From the NCBI GenBank assembly GCA_035578905.1, contig JAQJVL010000278.1, forward strand, positions 62,001 to 126,000: a DNA stretch of 64,000 bases. The letters run 5' to 3'. Source of the DNA: Stictocephala bisonia. Taxonomy: Eukaryota > Arthropoda > Insecta > Hemiptera > Membracidae. Positions 37,401 to 49,399 of this stretch are shown here, one piece after another. The notes under the pieces were generated by a model, which worked only from the letters and a program-made list of their open reading frames with translations, ran no database searches and was not told the DNA's origin. The translations under genes were made by a program, and so were the position numbers. Positions within the stretch are counted from its first letter, which is position 1; the number at the start of each line of letters is the position of its first letter.

Positions 37401-40400
37401 AACATAGACTAGTAAGGTTATAGCACAGCTCCAGTTTGGCTGACTGTTGACCCCTTACATCTAATGGCCAGTAACAACATAGACTAGTAAGGTTATAACA
37501 CAGCTCCACGTTGGCTGGCTGTTAACCCCTTACATCTAATGGCCAGTAACAACATAGACTAGTAAGGTTATAGCACAGCTCCACGTTGGCTGACTGTTAA
37601 CCCCTTACATCTAATGGCCAGTAACAACATAGACTAGTAAGGTTATAACACAGCTCCACGTTGGCTGCCTGTTAACCCCTTACATCTAATGGCCAGTAAC
37701 AACATAGACTAGTAAGGTTATAGCACAGCTCCACGTTGGCTGACTGTTGACCCCTTACATCTAATGGCCAGTAACAACATAGACTAGTAAGGTTATAACA
37801 CAGCTCCACGTTGGCTGGCTGTTAACCCCTTACATCTAATGGCCAGTAACAACATAGACTAGTAAGGTTATAGCACAGCTCCACGTTGGCTGACTGTTAA
37901 CCCCTTACATGTACTAGTAAGGTTATAGCACAGCTCCACATTGGCTGGCTGTTAACCCCTTACATCTAATGGCCAGTAACAACATAGACTAGTAAGGTTA
38001 TAACATAGCTCCACGTTGGCTGACTGTTAACCCCATACATCTAATGGCCAGTAACAACATAGACTAGTAAGGTTACAACACAGCTCCACGTTGGCTGACT
38101 GTTGACCCCTTACATCTAATGGCTAGTAACAACATAGACTAGTAAGGTTATAACACAGCTCCACGTTGGCTGGCTGTTAACCCCTTACATCTAATGGCCA
38201 GTAACAACATAGACTAGTAAGGTTATAACACAGCTCCACGTTGGCTGGCTGTTAACCCCTTACATCTAATGGACAGTAACAACATAGACTAGTAAGTTTA
38301 TAGCACAGCTCCACGTTGGCTGACTGTTGACCCCTTACATCTAATGGCCAGTAACAACATAGACTAGTAAGGTTATAACACAGCTCCACGTTGGCTGGCT
38401 GTTAACCCCTTACATCTAATGGCCAGTAACAACATAGACTAGTAAGGTTATAGCACAGCTCCACGTTGGCTGGCTGTTAACCCCTTACATCTAATGGCCA
38501 GTAACAACATAGACTAGTAAGGTTATAGCACAGCTCCACGTTGGCTGACTGTTGACCCCTTACATCTAATGGCCAGTAACAACATAGACTAGTAAGGTTA
38601 TAACACAGCTCCACGTTGGCTGGCTGTTAACCCCTTACATCTAATGGCCAGTAACAACATAGACTAGTAAGGTTATAGCACAGCTCCACGTTGGCTGACT
38701 GTTAACCCCTTACATGTACTAGTAAGGTTATAGCACAGCTCCACATTGGCTGGCTGTTAACCCCTTACATCTAATGGCCAGTAACAACATAGACTAGTAA
38801 GGTTATAACATAGCTCCACGTTGGCTGACTGTTAACCCCATACATCTAATGGCCAGTAACAACATAGACTAGTAAGGTTACAACACAGCTCCACGTTGGC
38901 TGACTGTTGACCCCTTACATCTAATGGCTAGTAACAACATAGTATAGTAAGGTTATAGCACAGCTCCACGTTGGCTGACTGTTAACCCCTTACATCTAAT
39001 GGCCAGTAACAACATAGACTAGTAAGGTTATAACACAGCTCCACGTTGGCTGGCTGTTAACCCCTTACATCTAATGGCCAGTAACAACATAGACTAGTAA
39101 GGTTATAACACAGCTCCACGTTGGCTGACTGTTGACCCCTTACATCTAATGGCCAGTAACAACATAGACTAGTAAGGTTATAACACAGCTCCACGTTGGC
39201 TGGCTGTTAACCCCTTACATCTAATGGCCAGTAACAACATAGTATAGTAAGGTTATAGCACAGCTCCACGTTGGCTGACTGTTAACCCCTTACATCTAAT
39301 GGCCAGTAACAACATAGACTAGTAAGTTTATAACACAGCTCCACGTTGGCTGGCTGTTAACCCCTTACATCTAATTGCCAGTAACAACATAGACTAGTAA
39401 GGTTATAGCACAGCTCCACGTTGGCTGACTGTTAACCCCTTACATCTAATGGCCAGTAACAACATAGACTAGTAAGGTTATAGCACAGCTCCACGTTGGC
39501 TGACTGTTAACCCCTTACATCTAATGGCCAGTAACAACATAGACTAGTAAGGTTATAACACAGCTCCACGTTGGCTGGCTGTTAACCCCTTACATCTAAT
39601 GGCCAGTAACAACATAGACTAGTAAGGTTATAGCACAGCTCCACGTTGGCTGACTGTTAACCCCTTACATCTTATGGCCAGTAACAACATAGACTAGTAA
39701 GGTTATAACACAGCTCCACGTTGGCTGTCTGTTAACCCCTTACATCTAATGGCCAGTAACAACATAGACTAGTAAGGTTATAGCACAGCTCCACGTTGGC
39801 TGACTGTTGACCCCTTACATCTAATGGCCAGTAACAACATAGACTAGTAAGGTTATAACACAGCTCCACGTTGGCTGGCTGTTAACCCCTTACATCTAAT
39901 GGCCAGTAACAACATAGACTAGTAAGGTTATAGCACAGCTCCACGTTGGCTGACTGTTGACCCCTTACATCTAATGGCCAGTAACAACATAGACTAGTAA
40001 GGTTATAACACAGCTCCACGTTGGCTGGCTTTTAACCCCTTACATCTAATGGCCAGTAACAACATAGACTAGTAAGGTTATAGCACAGCTCCACGTTGGC
40101 TGACTGTTGACCCCTTACATCTAATGGCCAGTAACAACATAGACTAGTAAGGTTATAGCACAGCTCCACGTTGGCTGACTGTTGACCCCTTACATCTAAT
40201 GGCCAGTAACAACATAGACTAGTAAGGTTATAACACAGCTCCACGTTGGCTGTCTGTTAACCCCTTACATCTAATGGCCAGTAACAACATAGACTAGTAA
40301 GGTTATAGCACAGCTCCACGTTGGCTGACTGTTGACCCCTTACATCTAATGGCCAGTAACAACATAGACTAGTAAGGTTATAGCACAGCTCCAAGTTGGC

Positions 40401-41248
40401 TGACTGTTGACCCCTTACATCTAATGGCCAGTAACAACATAGACTAGTAAGGTTATAGCACAGCTCCACGTTGGCTGACTGTTAACCCCTTACATCTAAT
40501 GGCCAGTAACAACATAGACTAGTAAGGTTATAGCACAGCTCCACGTTGGCTGGCTGTTAACCCCTTACATCTAATGGCCAGTAACAACATAGACTAGTAA
40601 GGTTATAACACAGCTCCACGTTGGCTGGCTGTTAACCCCTTACATCTAATGGCCAGTAACAACATAGACTAGTAAGGTTATAGCACAGCTCCACGTTGGC
40701 TGGCTGTTAACTCCTTACATCTAATGGCCAGTAACAACATAGACTAGTAAGGTTATAGCACAGCTCCACGTTGGCTGGCTGTTAACTCCTTACATCTAAT
40801 GGCCAGTAACAACATAGAATAGTAAGGTTATAACACAGCTCCACGTTGGCTGGCTGTTAACTCCTAACATCTAATGGCCAGTAACAACATAGTCTAGTAA
40901 GGTTATAACACAGCTCCACGTTGGCTGGCTGTTAACTCCTTACATCTATTGGCCAGTAACAACATAGAATAGTAAGGTTATAACACAGCTCCACGTTGGC
41001 TGACTGTTAACCCCTTACATCTAATGGCCAGTAACAACATAGACTAGTAAGGTTATAACACAGCTCCAAGTTGGCTGACTGTTAACCCCTTACATCTAAT
41101 GGCCAGTAACAACATAGACTAGTAAGTTTATAACACAGCTCCACGTTGGCTGACTGTTAACCCCTTACATCTAATGGCCAGTAACAACATAGACTAGTAA
41201 GGTTATAACACAGCTCCATGTTGGCTGGCTGTTAATCCTTTACATCTA
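34459..41248. repeat. 75-bp satellite, about 90 copies
   Basis: GGTTATAACACAGCTCCACG or its TATAGCAC variant recurs every 75 bp across 6.8 kb. Units lacking 20 bp (55 bp) occur at the left end and at three internal places. Two classes, TAACAC...TGGCTG and TAGCAC...TGACTG, often alternate. A rare marker, TACATGTACTAGT, occurs at 35751, 37906 and 38711; the 805-bp and 2,155-bp spacings equal 10 or 28 full units plus one short one, evidence for block duplication. Seventy-five is divisible by three, giving spurious 70-codon frames. The array lies upstream of a ferlin exon, so probably in its intron. Confidence 0.97.
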
Positions 41249-41569
41249 ACTCTTTAGTTGTCAAGATTGTATTGTTAAAGGAAGGTTTTACTCCAGTAAT
41301 ATAACAAATTTTACTCACTATAAATGGCATACCAAAAGTGTTCAGGGAGTTGGCCCACTGACAATACCTCCACCATACACCACTTATCCGTATAAGGAGT
41401 GTCCTCTACTTGATACGAAAGCAATTTTGACATCTAATTCTCACTAGACAGTGTGTAATTCGATTTACTTTGGCCAACAAATTTCATTGAACATTTCAGT
41501 TTTAATATTTTGTTGATGAATATTATTATCTTCTCTGGATGTCCCTTAACCAACATCGTTGTGTTGCAG
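41249..41569 (+). other. Probable intron 3' end of the ferlin gene
   Basis: AT-rich unique sequence ending in the acceptor CGTTGTGTTGCAG at 41557-41569. No upstream ferlin exon was found in the window, so the preceding intron may reach far left or beyond the edge. Confidence 0.5.
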
Positions 41570-41628
41570 GAGTGTCACATGTGTCCAAAGTCCTTGAGGA
41601 TAAAGGAGAGTTTATTCTTGTTGACCAG
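41570..41628 (+). CDS. Ferlin (otoferlin-like) exon, start of C2A domain
   Basis: This 59-bp exon lies between a TTGCAG acceptor and a CAG/GTAAGA donor. It starts with the last two bases of a codon (phase 1 intron before it), then reads VSHVSKVLEDKGEFILVDQ. It ends in phase 0 and joins in frame to the exon at 61282, giving ...FILVDQ-RFEWPV. Ferlins are multi-C2, tail-anchored proteins that bind calcium and phospholipid and act in vesicle fusion; otoferlin has a matching beta-strand segment before its (F)xWPV motif. The assignment rests on the joined reading and recalled family pattern. A short exon alone would not be callable. Ferlin subtype (otoferlin, dysferlin or misfire branch) is not certain. 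Confidence 0.75.
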
Positions 41629-41777
41629 GTAAGATATTTATATATTTTCTTTTAATGAAAAAAAAGAGTTTTTTATTATTTTATTATTTAGATACAATTT
41701 GTATGACTTACAAAATAATAAATAATAGTAGTAAGTAAAGTGATATAGTATATTTCATAACAAGAGTGGAATGTGGG

Positions 41778-41853
41778 GTTTTGCATGTTTGAGACCATAT
41801 GTTTGAAGTGCGAGACTTGTCAAGCACTTCAATTGGTCAAGAACATGCAAAAC
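41778..41853. repeat. Imperfect hairpin
   Basis: GTTTTGCATGTTT at the left pairs with AAGAACATGCAAAAC at the right, GACCA with TTGGTC, and TTGAAGTGC with GCACTTCAA inside. It lies 200 bp outside the recombinase-like fragment. Confidence 0.75.
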
Positions 41854-41876
41854 ATTTTCACTTGAGTGTTGAAAGA

Positions 41877-42493
41877 TATTTTTCACAACACTACTGAATA
41901 AAAAATGTTGGAATGTTAACTTTTTATTTAATTAGGAACATTTTATGAAATCAGCTCTACTATTTTTAATGTACATTTAAATTAATTGTACAGTTATGAT
42001 TGTTGCCTGTTTGAAATAGATATTCCTTTATTAGGAATTTTATTCAATACATTCAAAATATTGTTCTCCACATAGTCGTGGGCTTGTTAACTTTTGACAG
42101 CTCTGATAAATAAACCAGCATAATGTCATCACTTACGGAACCACGTTCTACATTTTCCTTCTCCAGCCACAAACAAAACTTCTTGTACTCTTCATCGTAT
42201 CTTTCCTTTGATTTTTTAAGGAAGAAGATCATGTATCACTTTTTCCGCTCTACTTTTTAGCGACAAGGGCACAGGCACTTCCATTTCAGTTGGCGAAACA
42301 ATAACAAGAATGTTTTTAAAAGCTTTTGAAGGTTATTAAGATGTTGATAGTGGAAAATTTTTTAACGTAAACAATGTTACTTTCAACAATGTTACATTCA
42401 ACAATATAGACAGCTGTGGGAAATATGACGTTTGGCTGGTTATAAACACTTAACGAAAACAGCTGAACTCATGGTAGTGTTGTGAAAAATATT
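41877..42493. mobile_element. Inverted-repeat-bounded segment carrying a recombinase-like fragment
   Basis: TTTTTCACAACACTAC near 41879-41894 is the reverse complement of GTAGTGTTGTGAAAAA near 42474-42489. Between them lies a broken coding fragment (42060-42320, minus). Either the inverted pair marks a small mobile element or it is chance; no target duplication was identified. Confidence 0.4.
42060..42320 (-). pseudogene. Tyrosine-recombinase-like (Crypton-type) N-terminal fragment
   Basis: Minus strand reads EVPVPLSLKSRAEKVIHDLLP, then after a one-base frameshift near 42220 KKSKERYDEEYKKFCLWLEK, then DDIMLVYLSELSKVNKPTTMWRTI and a stop. The order KSKERYxxxYKxFxxW ... LVYxSELSxxxKPxTxW fits, from memory, the helical core-binding domain of Crypton-like tyrosine recombinases seen in insect genomes. 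The catalytic domain is absent. Only about 85 residues remain, with one frameshift, so it is dead. Confidence 0.5.
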
Positions 42494-42556
42494 ATTATAA
42501 TACTAGGAAAGAAAGCTTGTTATTGGAGTTAATAATGTGTGTATCACCTTTGTAAT

Positions 42557-42999
42557 ACTTACATGCACAGGGTCCAGGTAATCCGAGGCAGGCCTAATCT
42601 TCCGTTGTCAAAACATTATTATTGTATTGAATCCTAGCATTGGACAACCTGCACTCCTGCAGTCATTACTAAGCCTCCCTTAAATTCTTAGAAATAACTC
42701 AGTCCAATAAAGTCTGCTTGCTATTTGCCCACGCCAACTATCTCGTCATACAATTGTTATTCAAATTTTGTGATATTGATCTTCATTTGGCAAGAAAATT
42801 GAATTATAACTTAATTATTTGTGATCAACCATTTTATTTATAGCATTTGCATTGGGTCCAGCTATTTCTTATAATTTAAAGGATGCTTGGTAATGACCTC
42901 AGTAATGCGGGTGGACTGACGCTGGATTCAACAAAATGACTGTTTTGTCAACAGAGGATTAGGCCTGCCCCGGCCTAACTGAAACATGTGCATGTAAGT
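42557..42999. mobile_element. Non-autonomous inverted-repeat element, ~443 bp
   Basis: ACTTACATGCAC at 42557 and GTGCATGTAAGT ending at 42999 are exact inverted copies. The inverted match goes on inward with GGCAGGCCTAATC, TTGTCAAAACA, and more weakly for ~150 bp. No coding sequence is inside. Superfamily undetermined because no clear target duplication is visible. Confidence 0.7.
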
Positions 43000-43849
43000 C
43001 TGGCAAAAACTATAAATTTCCATCAAAAGCCATTTTAATATAACCTATTTCAAGTTTGTTAGTTCCTGAATTTTGTTTTTTGTTGACCTGTTCTGTCCAT
43101 TTTTCAATGTTGCCATTCCTACTTGTAACCAACGCAAAATTGTTTGCCACTTATGTAGGCTACAAATAAATTCACCCACTCAGCCACACAAACTAACTAA
43201 CATTTTACATCCTGGCAACTTATTTGCATTGTGACCGTAAATTTTTATAGAATAAAGGTACAGATTATTTATACTGCTTATAAGCTAAATGAAGGAATTT
43301 ATTGTATCGGAAGAACTAAACAGAATATTAACGCCTTCACAGCTGTAAATGTTTGCAATTAATGTTTTAAAATGTGGACAAAGCACTTCTTATAACTAAT
43401 CAAAAGAATGATTAACAGAATAGTCAAAATGCTGTCAGGAATGATATATAACGACATTTTAATGCCTAGCCGAGATGTTACTTTTAATAGACTTCCTATG
43501 TAGATTATGTCTATAGACTTAGTCTACTAATGGAGCTGATTTGCGACCAGTGATTCCTCAAAAAAGATGTTTGATAAAATTACGGTACTTTACATAAACT
43601 TTAAATTTCATATTTTCAGGCACCTCACAAAAGTATTTCAAAGTACCTATGTGTAGAGTATGGTTTCTAATCAGCTTTCATTTATTAATTTAAAAAGAAG
43701 CAGAACATTTGGAACACAATCCAAAAGTCATTTTACTTGTTAATATACATAATAAAGATATCTCATGTAACAAACCTAAATCCAATCCATCAAACCATTT
43801 AAGACCTACCTCACTATTAAGTTGAACATCAATCACTTTAGTATGTACC

Positions 43850-44260
43850 CTATTTAACCATGTGGGAGCACGGTATTCAAGAGCTGATTAAACCAGTTGA
43901 ATAAACAAAGCAGTTGTACCCAGGATGTGTGCGTAGGCTCCCCTATTTCCATCAATATGATGCAGTACATTTGTCCTGGTTTTAAAATTAGATGCTGTTT
44001 TTTGAAGATGGCCTTTAAACGTCAGCGATCGCCCTAAGGTACTGTAGATGACCTTGGTGGTGAAGTTTTAATACATGATACGCTAAAGGAATATTATCTG
44101 CATATATAAATTTTCTAAGGTTTGTAATTGGGATGTCAGCAGTATACACGTTGAGCAAAATTGGAACAAGTTGCAGACCATCATTCAGCTGTCTAAAAGA
44201 GCTATCCTCATGACCAAGATAAACTTTTATTACCGTGTCACTAAGCATTGACTCCAAAAG
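43850..44260 (-). pseudogene. LINE reverse transcriptase remnant
   Basis: Minus strand 44257-44015 reads LVPILLNVYTADIPITNLRK and then FIYADNIPLAY, a decayed polymerase box in which the second aspartate of YADD is N. Further down come FKGHLQKTASNFKTRTN (about 44020-43970) and an EYRAPTW-like end (about 43885-43860), the usual thumb and C-terminal order. Frames shift between pieces. Confidence 0.7.
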
Positions 44261-44317
44261 TCACAAAAGAACTATTTTGAAGTAAAAAATGTCATTCTGC
44301 ATATCCTAGTTAGTGAA

Positions 44318-44597
44318 ATTGGTCGGTAGCGTAGTTGGTTCAATCCCAGCTTCATGTGCTAAAGGTTGTCAGTTCGATCCAAATCAGAGTCAATACATTT
44401 TGAGAAGGATCAGCTGATAACCACCGGCTGTTCATTTGTCATTGGGCTATTAATTAATGACACTTTCTAAGGAATAGTCGGCCTTAGTTTGTAACAGTGA
44501 CTACATTCGCTCATCTACACTCATCACACTCAATTGAAATCCATATTCGCCCATATCTTGACGATCGGCGTCTTAAAAATAAATAAAAAAAAAAAAA
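44318..44597 (+). mobile_element. tRNA-headed SINE with shared 3' tail
   Basis: The head has GGTAGCGTAGTTGG (A box) and AGTTCGATCC (B box). From about 44449 to 44575 the sequence follows 60450-60590 (CTATTAATTAAT, CTCATCACACTCA, ATATTCGCC, CTTGACGATCGG, GTCTTA), then an A-rich tail. The tail is thus shared with family B, whose head differs. Confidence 0.8.
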
Positions 44598-45404
44598 CTA
44601 CAGTACCAAATCCAGGCGACCATGTTGTACTGATGTCAACATCATCGTCAGAGCTGTCTTCTGACTCGTATTTACCACCAGAGAATTATATTTTAGTAAA
44701 ATAATCTTCTTCACTGCAAAAACATCTAAATATACATACCCAAAATAAATGTGATGTAATAATTAAGTTCGCACAAGCACCAAACACTACAAAAATGGTC
44801 AATCTGGAATCAAAAAATACTAAGAAAAATAATGTGACTGGTACAAAACACTTTCTGGGATATAACTTTTGTCAGCAATGAATGTGCTAAATCTGAAACA
44901 ACATATTGGAATTGATAGTATGGCGACTTTAGGCTTTAGTTCCAGTTGCTTGGGGCGTCCATAGATGCCCTGGACATTGAAAGTGTTAATTAAAGTGTAC
45001 TTATACAGATATATTATGCTTTTATGCACACATTATTAAGTTTTAGAATAAAATTATGGGGTCAGTCGTGAAACATAAATGTTTCGAAATTTAAAAAAAG
45101 AGTAACTTTGTTAATATTATCTGCGGATCATCATTCATAAGCCCTTGACGTCTAATTAAACAATGGCACTTCCTTCTTTAATAATTTATAAAAGTATTCT
45201 GTATGCAAAAGAAAACATACATTCATATCCTTAAAACAATAATTGTTGCCATTATCTAAAAACACATTCAAATATAACTGCAAATTCAACAATGTAAGTA
45301 TATAAGAACTTAAACAGAATTTTGAGTACATGAATGTTAAATTATGTAACAAATTACCTAAAAAAATTATTATTTTAAGTTTAAAATTTTCAATACCACT
45401 CTAG
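44598..45404. other. AT-rich intron sequence
   Basis: No gene is supported; the minus frames 44820-45029 and 45152-45352 are featureless. Confidence 0.45.
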
Positions 45405-45447
45405 TAGGTAGATTCTACTGTACTTGTATAGGAGGATAGGTGGGACA
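45405..45447. repeat. Single relic unit of the 36-bp minisatellite
   Basis: TTCTACTGTACTTGTATAGG followed by GGTGGGACAATA is a diverged match to units at 17.6-19.3 kb (ACTACTGTACGTGTAT...GGTGGGTCAATA). Confidence 0.55.
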
Positions 45448-46449
45448 ATATACGGGGTGGAAAAAAATATGAAAACGCTTCCATAACTTTTGAATGACTT
45501 CACTTCTAAAAGTGAAATCTTACATGATCATGGTTACAAAGAACATACTTTTTGACACAATTAGGGACATTTAATCTTTCAGGGTTAAGGCCCAGAAGGA
45601 GTTGAACAAAAATCTGCAACGTAGCCTATGTCAAGTTTGATATCAAATGAAAGGTCTATTCAAGAGAAATTAATTGCTGCAAACCGGACTTCAAATGGTT
45701 TATCCTTTCCAGAGTACCGGTCATTTGAATTTCAAAGTAACTAATTTGAACAGTATTATTTCTCCGCTATTTAACGGTTTTAAGTAAATTATTCTGATCA
45801 AAAACTATACTTTATGGAACACAATTATTTAAAAAATTAAATCATCAAATTATTTATGGAAAAAATAACGTTGCTATAAAAGCGTTTCAATATTTTTTCT
45901 ACTCTAATTTTTTTATAGAATTGGAATGTCCATAAAAATCTTGAGAATTCTTTTAGATAAAATTTAAACTAGTTTTAAGTAGTCCTCTAAATGTGTATAC
46001 ATACATAATATTTTAATGCATCATCTGATGTTAAAATACAATAAATATTATTATTATTAGTAAAAACTTAACTCAAAGTACCAAATAGTCTTTAAATAAT
46101 CATTGTTTATCATGCCACTGTAACTGATTGACTAAAAACTGAGCAATTTAACTATCTATACTCATTACTTGAAACTGTCAATTCACTTAGTATTGCAGTG
46201 CTGTGTTGTCTTGACCTGTTTTTTCCCAACTTCCTTGTATTTAGAAGTGACTATTGTGCAGTAATGTTGAAACTATTGTATTCACACTCTTCAGTATTGA
46301 ACCATTTGAGCATAATATTTAACATCACTTGTAAAGTTAAAACTGATTGCATCGATGTTAAACGTTGCTCAACATTGCTTCTTTATTCACTAATCTTTGT
46401 GATTATAATTTAAATTACCACACTCTACATATTTATTGACTTTTAAAAT
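45448..46449. other. Intron sequence 5' of the first small gene
   Basis: A TATACGGGGTGGAAAA stretch near 45450 looks like the edge of an old repeat, but the other end was not found. The frame 46198-46413 starts at a GTG and has no homology to the nearby gene family. Confidence 0.4.
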
Positions 46450-46881
46450 ATGCATTGCATTTTAAAAGTTATGTGTTTGGTTCAGCTGATTAGAAATACA
46501 GTGAGTTCCACTAATGGAAACTATTATAATATTTCAATGACAGAATTGGACGATCGCATCATAAAAAATATACTACATCCTGTTAAGGGTCAAGGAAATG
46601 AATTGGTGAAAAATACGTTTCAATACTATGACATCCTTGATGATGCTAAGAATCTTGTTGATGATGGACAACCAGAAGGGCAACATATTTTAAATCAAAT
46701 AGGACCAGAAGGCCCAAAATGGGTAAAAGTAAAATATGATAAGGATTTACTTCGTTGCACTTACAACTGGGTTACTAGTGACCTTATTCATTTTGTTGCA
46801 ACTATGGATGCCACTATTGAACTGTGGGAGTCTTTCTCACAGAATAAAACATTTTTAAATTCAGACTTATCAGTCAGTTAG
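46450..46881 (+). CDS. Small secreted protein, nested family member A
   Basis: An intronless 143-codon frame with ATG start and TAG stop; function unknown. Residues 1-20 are a weak signal peptide (ILKVMCLVQLI core). The mature part has, in order, NISMTELDDRIIKNILHP (27-44), QYYDILDD (58-65), IGPEGPKWV (84-92), TYNW (104-107) and FLNS (135-138). Members at 53878 and 49822 keep the same blocks in the same order and spacing. Glycosylation sequons occur at N27 and N132. Cysteines are few (3, 9, 102), so no disulfide scaffold is suggested. It lies on the host ferlin strand inside the 19.65-kb intron. No canonical poly(A) signal is close by. An additional upstream exon cannot be excluded. Confident as a real gene or very recent pseudogene because the family resemblance spans the whole frame. 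Confidence 0.75.
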   Translation: MHCILKVMCLVQLIRNTVSSTNGNYYNISMTELDDRIIKNILHPVKGQGNELVKNTFQYYDILDDAKNLVDDGQPEGQHILNQIGPEGPKWVKVKYDKDLLRCTYNWVTSDLIHFVATMDATIELWESFSQNKTFLNSDLSVS

Positions 46882-47149
46882 CCAGTGATATAAATTATTA
46901 ACATTATTTAAGAAAAAGAACCCATTAATTTACATTGAGATCTAACTTTACTTATCACATTTACAATATAAACGTTAAATTTTAGTACATTAAGGATGTC
47001 TGCTGTTTGTTGATATAGTAAATAATCATAAATGTTTAATATTGTAGTTAATAATCCTTACAAGAATTATTTAAATTTAAATATTTATTATATTAAAACT
47101 ACATTAAACCACACAGTCATATGTGTTTTATAAACAATTCAGATTCTCC
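46882..47149. other. AT-rich spacer
   Basis: 3' flank of gene A; no further feature. Confidence 0.4.
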
Positions 47150-47303
47150 ATTTGAATAACATGGGATCTTTAGGAGCCCGTGGGGCGGGACCCTGTGGAC
47201 GGATCTGCATCAAACTTCACAGAAACCATCTCGGGAGTATACAGGACAACATCCTAAAGTTTCATGGCGATCGGTTGGATGGTTTGGCAGCGCATAAACT
47301 TCA

Positions 47304-47353
<50 letters not shown>

Positions 47354-47358
47354 AACAT
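47150..47358 (+). mobile_element. Retroposon 3'-end-like segment with (TA)n tail
   Basis: A locally GC-richer stretch with GGATCTGCATCAAACTTCAC and AAAGTTTCATGGCGATCGG leads straight into a (TA)n tail at about 47309-47351. Such conserved 3' ends with a short simple-repeat tail are typical of RTE-like LINEs or SINEs using them. No protein is left. Confidence 0.5.
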
Positions 47359-47551
47359 CCTCTTTTATAAATATAGATTATTTATATATTATTTATTTTA
47401 ATATCATTTGACCATCTCCGATTATTTTAAAATACCTTGCCCAGGAAGACGAGTCAATCTATTGCAAACATAATACACATAAAACTTATTTCACAATCAA
47501 ATACATATTTTCAATGCAACTGGTATTTTCTTTTTTTAATTTTATTATTCT

Positions 47552-47985
47552 TCAATAAGATGCCGATCGTCAAGATACAGATGAATATAATGGGAAAATG
47601 TATGTGATGAGTATAGATGAAGGACTGTAGTCATTGTTACTATCTACTGTAGACTGTTCCTCAGAAAGGACTAAATAGCCAGGGCAACTAAGGGACCTAC
47701 AGCTTTATATGGAATCCGTACCACAAAGTGTTGGTCTGATTTTCAGTTAACTGACAAGCCTGACACTCCGTTCTCTTCCCTACACAACATTTGAATCCAG
47801 ACTACTATCCAACATGGACACCCCAGACTTCTCTAGAAGTGTCCAAGTTAATAGCAACTACTAAGCAGAGGTTGTGTCGGTATTAAGAGAGACGAGCTTA
47901 GAACCTATCGCCTACAATCTCCTCAACACTTTGTCCCCAAGTAGCTGGGTTACAGCACTGTGCCACTAGGGCCAACTTCTTGAGT
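47552..47985 (-). mobile_element. SINE family B, near-complete copy
   Basis: Read on the minus strand it begins with CTAGTGGCACAGTGCTGTAAC (A-box-like), passes GTCCCCAAG-complement and AGAAGTCTGGGGTGTCCATG, and ends CTTGACGATCGGCATCTTA. It matches 60125-60600 throughout and 27015-27265 over its first half. Pol III origin is inferred from the A box only. Confidence 0.8.
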
Positions 47986-49372
47986 ATTAGATGTGATTAA
48001 CTGTATTTAGATCGTCATTGGGTGAGTAGTGAAGGAGTCATACAGTTCATAGAGAAAGCATAATTTAACTGTAAGCATTTATAAAAGCTTTTATAACTAA
48101 CTGTAGATATAAAATATTGTCAGTAAAAGTGATGATGGGATATAGGTCTACCTGATGTTGATATTTGGATAATCAGGGTATTGCATTACCTAGTAGAGAG
48201 CTACATCTATGGGGATCTAGTGATAGGAGTGAAAGGGAGTTGTCAAGTTGTGTGGTGTATATCTGATCAAAATGTTGGTTATAAAGAAGGATATGGAAAA
48301 TATAGTTAAGATAACTGAATTTATTCATGTCCATGGACATGGCCATTTATTTGTTTATAGAAAGTTTCAGTAAGTAAGCCTTCAGTTGGTACTAGTGTTC
48401 TAAATTAATTAAGTTGATGAAGTTATAGTCATGATTTCCATGTATTAATATGGATTGTATACAGTATTAGAATCAGGTCGTTTGAACCTCTGAATAAACA
48501 CTCTACAGTAATCAAGCTTATTTGTGATCATAAATTTTCCCAAGGCCAAAATGTCAATCAAAGTTACACTCAAAAGGAGTCATCTTCCATGGACTTGAAT
48601 AGTTGAATAGTTCTTAATTCCGAAGAAATAAATTAGCATACCAATGGATCAAAACACCTAATAACTCTCCCAATATAAATCCTATACCTCTACAATCAGT
48701 AAACTTTTATACATGTAGGCTGTATAGTAAGATTGTGTTGTACTCTATGCAAACCCCATATTACAAAGGAATTAACACTAAAACATGACAGCTGAAGACT
48801 TCAGTTGCATATAGGCTACATCAATACATGTAGAATAAAAGAATACAATAATTAGAGATTATGCTTTTAAAAAACTCTTCATTGCAGTTAAGATTCTCAA
48901 GAAAAACAGAAAAAATGCTACCTACATCAGTGATAGAGAGTGAATGACTGAATGAAGAAGTGTGATGTAATTATTCAAATAATTAATGTGATAAGTTCCA
49001 ACAAGTCAAAATAACATCAGCTTTAGAAACTTTCTTCATCCTGATGGTATACAGATCCACCATATATACTAATTAAGAAGATATATAAAAATGAAGTATT
49101 GACTGCATGTGGTTTAAACATCGCCCAAAATCAGGTGACAACCAGTACAGGCCAGTTTTAGATCATCTACATTTCGGTGAATGCCAGGATTAGGGCTGAT
49201 CAGAATTCTGTATGCAAATTTAATGTTGTGTGCACTATACAGTATGCACATATAAATGAATATTGATGATTGAAAGTTAATATAGTCTTTAACTAGGAGG
49301 TTGAATTTAATAATAAATAATTTCATAATGATTTGAACCCAAGAAAAGATTTTATGTAAATTGTTTATATTT
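47986..49372. other. AT-rich intron sequence
   Basis: About 1.4 kb without recognisable features; the frame 49114-49326 (-) is featureless. Confidence 0.45.
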
Positions 49373-49378
49373 TTTATT
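49373..49378 (-). promoter_or_regulatory. Poly(A) signal AATAAA of gene B
   Basis: AATAAA on the minus strand starts 22 bases past the stop codon at 49400-49402, a normal position for a short 3' untranslated region. Confidence 0.6.
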
Positions 49379-49399
49379 GTAAATATATAAGTATGACAC

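Noticed and set aside
34459..41248. Repeated 70-codon minus frames reading MELCYNLTSLCCYWPLDVRG
   Set aside because: They come from the 75-bp satellite (25 codons per unit) and stop wherever a variant unit introduces a stop.
34459..41248. CRISPR-like array
   Set aside because: Units are contiguous and fully repeated, with no unique spacers between repeats, and the surroundings are eukaryotic.
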